Below are positions 8,201-10,326 of a stretch of DNA of 10,326 nucleotides, piece by piece (positions within the stretch are counted from its first letter, which is position 1; each line of letters begins with the position of its first letter). A program made the position numbers and the translations under genes. Origin of the DNA: Haplosporangium gracile (lineage: Eukaryota; Mortierellomycota; Mortierellomycetes; Mortierellales; Mortierellaceae); the NCBI GenBank assembly GCA_015499985.1, contig JAAAUF010001208.1:1-10326 (forward strand). Direction: 5' to 3'. The notes under the pieces were generated by a model, which saw only the letters and a list, made by a program, of their open reading frames with translations, did not search any database and was not told the origin of the DNA.

Positions 8201-9862
8201 TGGGCGCTCTGACGGTTCCCTCCTGAATGTCCCAGACCTTGAGGCAGGTTGCCTCCTTGGTAAGAGAAGCCAAAAGTCCTGATCTCTGTGGGTTGAATGA
8301 TATTCGGACGAGGGTTGAAGACTGAGGTGCAGTCTTGGGTCCGGTGTAAAAAGAGAGGATCTGCTGAGATGGGTTCCTGATATCCCAGATTTTGATAACA
8401 CCGTCGTCTGAGCACGATGCCATCCTGTTTTCGTGGAAAGGATCCATGCAGAGTCCATGTACAGCCTTTGTTGAAATGACCAGTGAAGAAGGAGAATTGG
8501 GATCCTCTATCAAAGGGGGCGAGAAAATAATGTTAATATTGGGGAGCTAACTAAATAATAGAGTTGGCAAGCCTTTCAACTGTTTGTTGGTTTACCTCTG
8601 GTATCGTACACACGAATGTACTTCATGCCCATTCCTGCTGCCAAAACCTTAGGCTCGTTTGTAAACCAGGCGCACGACGAAATGACTTCGCTGGAACCGT
8701 ATTGACACAATGGTCTGACATCTGTCGATTGGTCATAGCTATTCATCGACAAGGGTTATATGAAGAGTGAGTAGTGAGGACCAGCGTGAACACATAGTAC
8801 TGTTGACAGGAGGTCGATATTTTTGAAAAGTTACCTGGATGCATTCAGCGCTTTGGCCGTGCCAGTATCAGCAAGAGAAAGTGGGTTCATCGACAGCCTA
8901 GTATCTACAACGGTCAAGATGCAGAGCTGTCAGTTACAATGCTGATCTTAGCGCATGACTTATCTCTATGTCAACTGCTAAAACAACAATGCAACACATA
9001 CCAAAATAACTTTCTGAGGGCTCACTGTTTCGCCCAAATCGCGATGTTTGCAGACTTCCGGTGGTAGAGCGGTTGGTCATGGAGATGGATCCTGAGGGCG
9101 CGTAGTTGGTTTCGGATCCCCTGGACATGTTCATAGACTGTTCGATATCCCAGACCATCAAACAATAATCGTTTCGCACCTTGTCGAGACCGACTGCCAG
9201 TAGGTTGGGCGATTCCTTTGAGAATGCGACGACATTACACGCGCGTGAATGGCGGGCGCTAAATGATGGATATGTGCGTTGGTTCTGCGCGATCGAGACT
9301 TGACGAGGGGTATCCGGCCGAAATTCATTTCCCTTGTCCTCAAATATCCAGGGCTCTGACCTGTGCATGCGAATAAGCAGAGTGCGTCCAGTTGTCAATC
9401 CTACAGCAGTGAGGTCCATATAATTTGGGTCTGGCGACCATGTAAAGCACTGTATACACATGGTTAGATTATCTCTTGCCGCAAAATTCAAACAGAAGCG
9501 CAGTGCAGTGCGACAGACTATCGAAGTACAATACTGGCTCTTTCTTTTTACCTTCATAAGGGTCACATCGGTGTTGACGGCGATGGGAGTAGCGTGAGGT
9601 TTTCCATCGGCATCCTAGTGCGACAGATACAAACAAAAGATATACAGCTCGGTTGAGTCACCCTGCAACACAATGGTGCAATCTGTGAAGGCAGGCATTG
9701 CCTTTTTTGTCATGGACTGGGCATCATTCTAGCAACAGTATTTTTTTTTTGTTGTACCTCTGGGGTCCACTTGAAAAGGCGTAGTTCTGTAGAGCCGATG
9801 AGGAACTGATTATGGTTTGGATGAGGCGACCATAGCAGACGATGGGGCCTGGCGGTGGTCAT
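5243..9862 (-). CDS. MIOS: Mios/Sea4, WD40-zinc subunit of GATOR2 (SEACAT); 12 exons, 1162 aa
   Basis: Exons on the minus strand are 9862-9758, 9614-9552, 9449-9002, 8904-8835, 8738-8596, 8506-8024, 7921-7175, 7073-6872, 6776-6685, 6593-6310, 6197-5495 and 5391-5243 (3489 nt, stop TGA). All introns are GT-AG and in phase. The N-terminal half carries WD40 units: LLAVGLDK...MVWDIE at 139-158, RVYDT near 271-275, KIWDIRN at 315-321, KVWDIQ at 366-371. A helical solenoid follows. The C-terminal zinc domain has CNFC 996-999, CPSC 1073-1076, CAIC 1083-1086, CQTC 1125-1128, His1130/1133/1136/1144 and Cys1147/1152/1154/1156; the WFTWC and CRHGGHA phrases closely match animal MIOS. In GATOR2/SEACAT, Mios works with WDR24/Sea2, WDR59/Sea3, Seh1 and Sec13 to relieve GATOR1 inhibition of TORC1 when amino acids are ample, at the vacuole or lysosome. 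The protein exceeds human MIOS (875 aa) because of Ser/Pro/Gly-rich insertions. Least certain splices are intron 7 (7074-7174) and intron 10 (6198-6309). Confidence 0.95.
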
Positions 9863-10046
9863 TTTTGAGATGGCCCGATCACGGCACGCGGTAAGGGATT
9901 AGAAGAATGGGGTGAAGGAAAGAAGGTAGGTGTGAAAACTGAATCCCTACTTAGTCAAAAAAGGGACCAACCACTGGCTGCCTTCAATGGACTGCTTTTG
10001 CGCTCGACATTCATTTTTTTTTTTTACACTTTGCCCGATTTGATTT
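9863..10046 (-). promoter_or_regulatory. MIOS: MIOS promoter and leader region
   Basis: Only 184 nt separate the MIOS ATG from the stop codon of the candidate upstream gene. The half nearest MIOS is C/T-rich on the coding strand. A TGACTAA heptamer (9951-9957 in complement), like a Yap/AP-1 half element, lies about 90 nt before the ATG, and an A12 run (coding strand) covers 10014-10025. The ATG follows CTCAAAA, which gives an A at -3. No TATA box is evident. The upstream gene's 3' UTR must share this space. Confidence 0.5.
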
Positions 10047-10051
10047 TTATT
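10046..10051 (-). terminator. AATAAA overlapping the stop codon of the right-edge gene
   Basis: In transcript sense AATAAA spans the last two bases of the final Gln codon, the TAA stop and one more base. If used, cleavage would fall about 10-30 nt later, giving an extremely short 3' UTR. It supports a real gene end at this point but could be a by-product of a CAA-TAA ending. Confidence 0.35.
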
Positions 10052-10326
10052 GTTGTCTCGCGTTGTCCTTGAGTTTGGCAGCGGCTGTGAGATCCAGGTT
10101 CACGTTCACGTTCAAGTGACCACTAGGTAGCGCCATGTCAATTCTTCGCGACAACATGATGCCGTCTCGAGCTGGCTATTGAAATAATTAAGCAGGAACA
10201 TCTTGACAATACGCGAAATGTCACTTTTTGATTTGTTCAAGATTGAGGAAAAAAAATCCACTATTCAAGTGTAGTTTTGCAAGACAAAGATCATTGTACA
10301 ATCCACTCTCGCATTCTGGAGAAGCT
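10047..10326 (-). CDS. 3' end of an unrecognised gene (partial, last two exons)
   Basis: A last exon at 10175-10047 encodes 42 residues beginning PARDGIMLSR and ending NARQQ before a TAA stop. It is preceded by a good acceptor (TTTCAATAG). A donor GTACAATG at 10299 would join it in phase 0 to an exon at the window edge (10326-10300) reading SFSRMREWI; that intron would be 124 nt, like others here. Coding potential is suggested by the open frame, the mixed amino-acid composition and an AATAAA at its end. I do not recognise the family, and 51 residues are too few to assign one. The edge exon is the weaker part; a longer frame through the same DNA runs to a stop near 10229 and is an alternative. 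Confidence 0.45.

Noticed and set aside
9627..9690. Possible extra exon in MIOS intron 1 after GTTGCAG (reads GDSTELYIF)
   Set aside because: No donor within it keeps phase with the next exon, and its frame ends in TAG at the real acceptor. One 143-nt intron is simpler.
10011..10051. A/T-rich end near 10014-10051 as a transposon or retroelement tail
   Set aside because: The T12 run and AATAAA are explained by the 3' end of the minus-strand gene; no terminal repeats or target duplications are visible nearby.
1..10326. Operon, biosynthetic cluster or defence system across the window
   Set aside because: The genes share a strand but are intron-rich, have their own poly(A) signals or leaders, and encode unrelated housekeeping functions. 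No transposase, integrase, CRISPR repeats or attachment sites were seen.

Overview
The window is nuclear DNA from a fungus, most likely an early-diverging one (Mucoromycota, with Mortierellaceae my best guess). The grounds are many short GT-AG introns (about 90-230 nt), A/T-tract and pyrimidine-rich leaders, AATAAA poly(A) signals, genes packed 180-400 bp apart, and products of fungal type. The taxon is an inference from gene style, not a match to a known genome.

All coding sequence lies on the minus strand, so the window reads from right to left. (1) At the right edge (10047-10326) are two candidate last exons of an unrecognised gene. (2) 5243-9862 holds a complete 12-exon gene for the GATOR2/SEACAT subunit Mios (yeast Sea4): an N-terminal WD40 propeller, a helical solenoid and a C-terminal Cys/His zinc domain, modelled at 1162 aa. 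(3) 2568-4890 holds a complete 6-exon gene for a Ded1/DDX3/Vasa-type DEAD-box RNA helicase of 578 aa, with every core motif and a Trp/Gly-rich acidic tail. (4) 244-2164 holds a complete 5-exon gene for an alpha/beta-hydrolase of the hormone-sensitive-lipase (HGGG) type, 396 aa. The leftmost 243 bases contain its 3' flank and perhaps the 3' end of a convergent plus-strand gene with its own AATAAA.

I built the splice models by hand. In each of the three complete genes every intron is GT-AG, every junction keeps the frame, and the summed exon length is divisible by three. One MIOS donor (GTACGC at 6309) was chosen because it restores the spacing of the animal homologue and avoids an in-frame TGA.

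The genes do not form a pathway. Mios links amino-acid status to TORC1 at the vacuole/lysosome, the helicase acts in mRNA translation or RNP remodelling, and the esterase acts on ester-bearing lipids or small molecules. I see no operon, mobile element, CRISPR array, tRNA or rRNA. I found no clear candidate for a new biological system. The most unusual points are the WG-type tail and altered motif VI of the helicase, the low-complexity insertions in Mios, and the Glu at the expected Asp position of the esterase.
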